Part shown: in pieces, positions 12,191 to 13,531 of the stretch
How positions within the stretch are numbered: the stretch's first letter is position 1
Layout of the letters: every line of letters starts with the position of its first letter
DNA from: Bacilli bacterium
GTDB lineage: Bacteria; Bacillota_I; Bacilli_A; ML615J-28; CAG-313
Assembly: GCA_900770645.1 (NCBI GenBank)
Contig: CAAGKY010000072.1
Location: 1 to 13,531 of the forward strand
Direction of reading: 5' to 3'
DNA length: 13,531 nucleotides
Notes under the pieces: generated by a model
What the model was told of the DNA's origin: nothing
Databases searched by the model: none
The model's input: only the letters and a program-made list of their open reading frames with translations
Translations under genes and position numbers: made by a program

Positions 12191-12980
12191 ATACATTGAT
12201 AATCCCTACAAATGTTGCAGGACCTTGCATATAAATATTTTTGTTTTCTTCAGAAATTATTAATTCTCCATAAGGTAAAATAACTTTAACTGGGTTATCA
12301 CATATACCTTTTAAATAACTTATAACAAATGCTGAACTTGCTCCTGTTCCACATGCATATGTGAACCCCACTCCACGTTCATAGGTATTTAGTTTTAATT
12401 CTTTTCTTGAAAGTACTTCAACAAAATCGACATTTGTTTGATATTTAAAGGCATCATCATTTTGAATTCTTTTCCCAAGATCTAGATATTTACCAAATGA
12501 TACACTCTTCATATAAACTACTGTATGGTATGTTCCTAAGAAACAACTAGAAGTTAGATATTTTTTATTATCATATTCTATTTCATAGTTTAGCATATCT
12601 TCTTTGGTAAATCCCATTTTTTCTTTATCTAGAGAGTATGATCCCATATTTACTTTACAAATAAATGGTTCTTTAGATATTACCAAAATATCTTTTGGTC
12701 CATCTAAAGTTTGAATTGTAAATAAATCATCTTTCGCATAACCATGTTTAACGAAGAAATATGCAAGACATCTAATACCATTACCACACATATTAGCAAT
12801 TGACCCATCTTGATTATAAAGCATCATCTTTAAAGGATTTATTGATGCAACTATTAATCCATCGGCCCCAAATCCTGTGTGTCTATTACATACGTCTTTT
12901 GTAATTGATTGATAGTCTAAACCCTCATCTAGTGTTATTAAGAAATCATTCCCACAACCATGGTATTTTTCTAGTTTCAT
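12189..12980 (-). CDS. dapF: Diaminopimelate epimerase
   Basis: 263 residues, the usual length. DapF is a cofactor-independent enzyme that converts LL- to meso-diaminopimelate for lysine and peptidoglycan. The two catalytic cysteines are present in NMCGNGIRC (Cys65) and ACGTGASSA (Cys210). Asn11, Asn63, Asn183 and Glu201-Arg202 match substrate-binding residues of the Haemophilus enzyme. The usual GNPH motif reads GTYH (149-152), so the equivalent of Asn157 is Thr, while the His is kept. The start codon lies 1 base after the upstream pepF stop. No Shine-Dalgarno is seen, so translation is probably coupled to pepF. Confidence 0.95.
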   Translation of the reverse strand: MKLEKYHGCGNDFLITLDEGLDYQSITKDVCNRHTGFGADGLIVASINPLKMMLYNQDGSIANMCGNGIRCLAYFFVKHGYAKDDLFTIQTLDGPKDILVISKEPFICKVNMGSYSLDKEKMGFTKEDMLNYEIEYDNKKYLTSSCFLGTYHTVVYMKSVSFGKYLDLGKRIQNDDAFKYQTNVDFVEVLSRKELKLNTYERGVGFTYACGTGASSAFVISYLKGICDNPVKVILPYGELIISEENKNIYMQGPATFVGIINV

Positions 12981-12981
12981 A

Positions 12982-13531
12982 TTATTCGTTTAATAATTTT
13001 TCAAGTTCGTTTACTAGCATATCCATACGTTCAACAACTGCCATGAATGTTTCTCTTTGAGTGAAATCAACACCTGCTTCTTTTGCTTGATCTACAGGAT
13101 ATTTAGATCCACCTGATTTTAATAAATTAGTATATTTATCAAATGCTCCTGGAATATTTTCTTGAACATCTTTATATAACTTGAAACTAGCTGCAAAGCT
13201 TGTTGCGTATTGATATACATAGAATGGAGTATAGAATAAGTGAGGGATGTATGCCCAAACAAATTCTTTATATTTCTCTTCTTTTAAATCAAATCCATAA
13301 TATTTTTGATATAAATCAATCATAATATTAGATAATACTTCATGATTAATTGGCATTCCGTTTTCTACCATTTCATGAGCTCTTAATTCATAATCAGCAA
13401 ATAATGTTTGTCGATAGAATGTTCCAACAATTTCATCAATTGCTTTTTGAAGTAACATGATTTTTTCTTCTTTTGTTGTATCACTTGATGCCATGAAATA
13501 ATCAAGTAAAGCATGTTCATTAAATGTAGAT
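12982..13531 (-). CDS. pepF: Oligoendopeptidase F, C-terminal part (5' end beyond window)
   Basis: The C-terminal 182 residues are visible; the frame is open to the window edge and begins STFNE. This matches the segment that follows the HExGH zinc site and EVAST motif in M3-family PepF. The zinc site itself is outside the window. RQTLFADYELRAHE, YYGFDLK, WAYIPHLFYTPFYVYQYATS, and GGSKYPVDQAKEAGVDF are strong family matches. PepF is a cytoplasmic metallopeptidase that cuts oligopeptides of roughly 7-17 residues. An internal ATG at 13494 is not the start. The gene is first of a two-gene unit with dapF. Confidence 0.93.
   Translation of the reverse strand, partial: STFNEHALLDYFMASSDTTKEEKIMLLQKAIDEIVGTFYRQTLFADYELRAHEMVENGMPINHEVLSNIMIDLYQKYYGFDLKEEKYKEFVWAYIPHLFYTPFYVYQYATSFAASFKLYKDVQENIPGAFDKYTNLLKSGGSKYPVDQAKEAGVDFTQRETFMAVVERMDMLVNELEKLLNE

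Noticed and set aside
13492..13494. ATG at 13494 as the start of a short separate gene
   Set aside because: The frame stays open upstream to the window edge and encodes STFNEHALLDYF, which continues the PepF family sequence.

Overview
This is a low-GC, gene-dense bacterial window with short intergenic gaps, strong sigma-A-type promoters, Shine-Dalgarno sites and simple hairpin terminators. Every complete gene ends in TAA. A 2303-codon gene reads through with no in-frame TGA, so the standard bacterial code fits. The gene content (guanine riboswitch upstream of guaA, cvfB, mgtE, pepF, InlB-type B-repeats in a lipoprotein) points to Bacillota, class Bacilli, probably one of the AT-rich gut lineages near Erysipelotrichales/RF39/RFN20. 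That placement is inference. The presence of dapF and a peptidoglycan amidase argues against a wall-less mollicute.

Left end (1-711): the 5' part of a minus-strand GMP synthetase gene. It starts directly at the ATP-pyrophosphatase domain, with no glutaminase domain, and sits behind a guanine-class riboswitch, an attenuator hairpin and a good promoter. A divergent plus-strand gene (721-1488) encodes a small HGSNAT_cat/DUF1624-type membrane protein. It converges through two hairpins on the dominant feature of the window.

1566-8477, minus strand: one 2303-residue lipoprotein. In order it has a lipobox signal peptide, a Big_2 domain, five InlB/Flg_new B-repeats, a sixth B-repeat split by a helical insert, a parallel beta-helix, three more B-repeats, a second beta-helix, another split B-repeat with a related helical insert, two Big_2 domains, an Amidase_2 peptidoglycan amidase carrying a ~120-residue insertion, and a C-terminal beta-rich tail. 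Its promoter is overlaid by two CcpA/LacI-like operators spaced 32 bp apart.

8582-10565, minus strand: rplS (L19) with its own promoter and structured leader, and mgtE (Mg2+ channel) with its own promoter. mgtE is divergent from cvfB (10653-11489), an S1-domain/winged-helix RNA-binding regulator. A leaderless XRE-family gene with four membrane helices follows (11551-12159). It converges on a pepF-dapF pair (oligoendopeptidase F, cut by the window end, and diaminopimelate epimerase) whose reading frames are 1 base apart.

Almost every gene here has its own promoter and terminator; the only evident co-transcribed pair is pepF-dapF. The housekeeping part is ordinary. The accessory interest lies in the giant surface amidase, the single-domain GuaA, and the leaderless membrane HTH gene.
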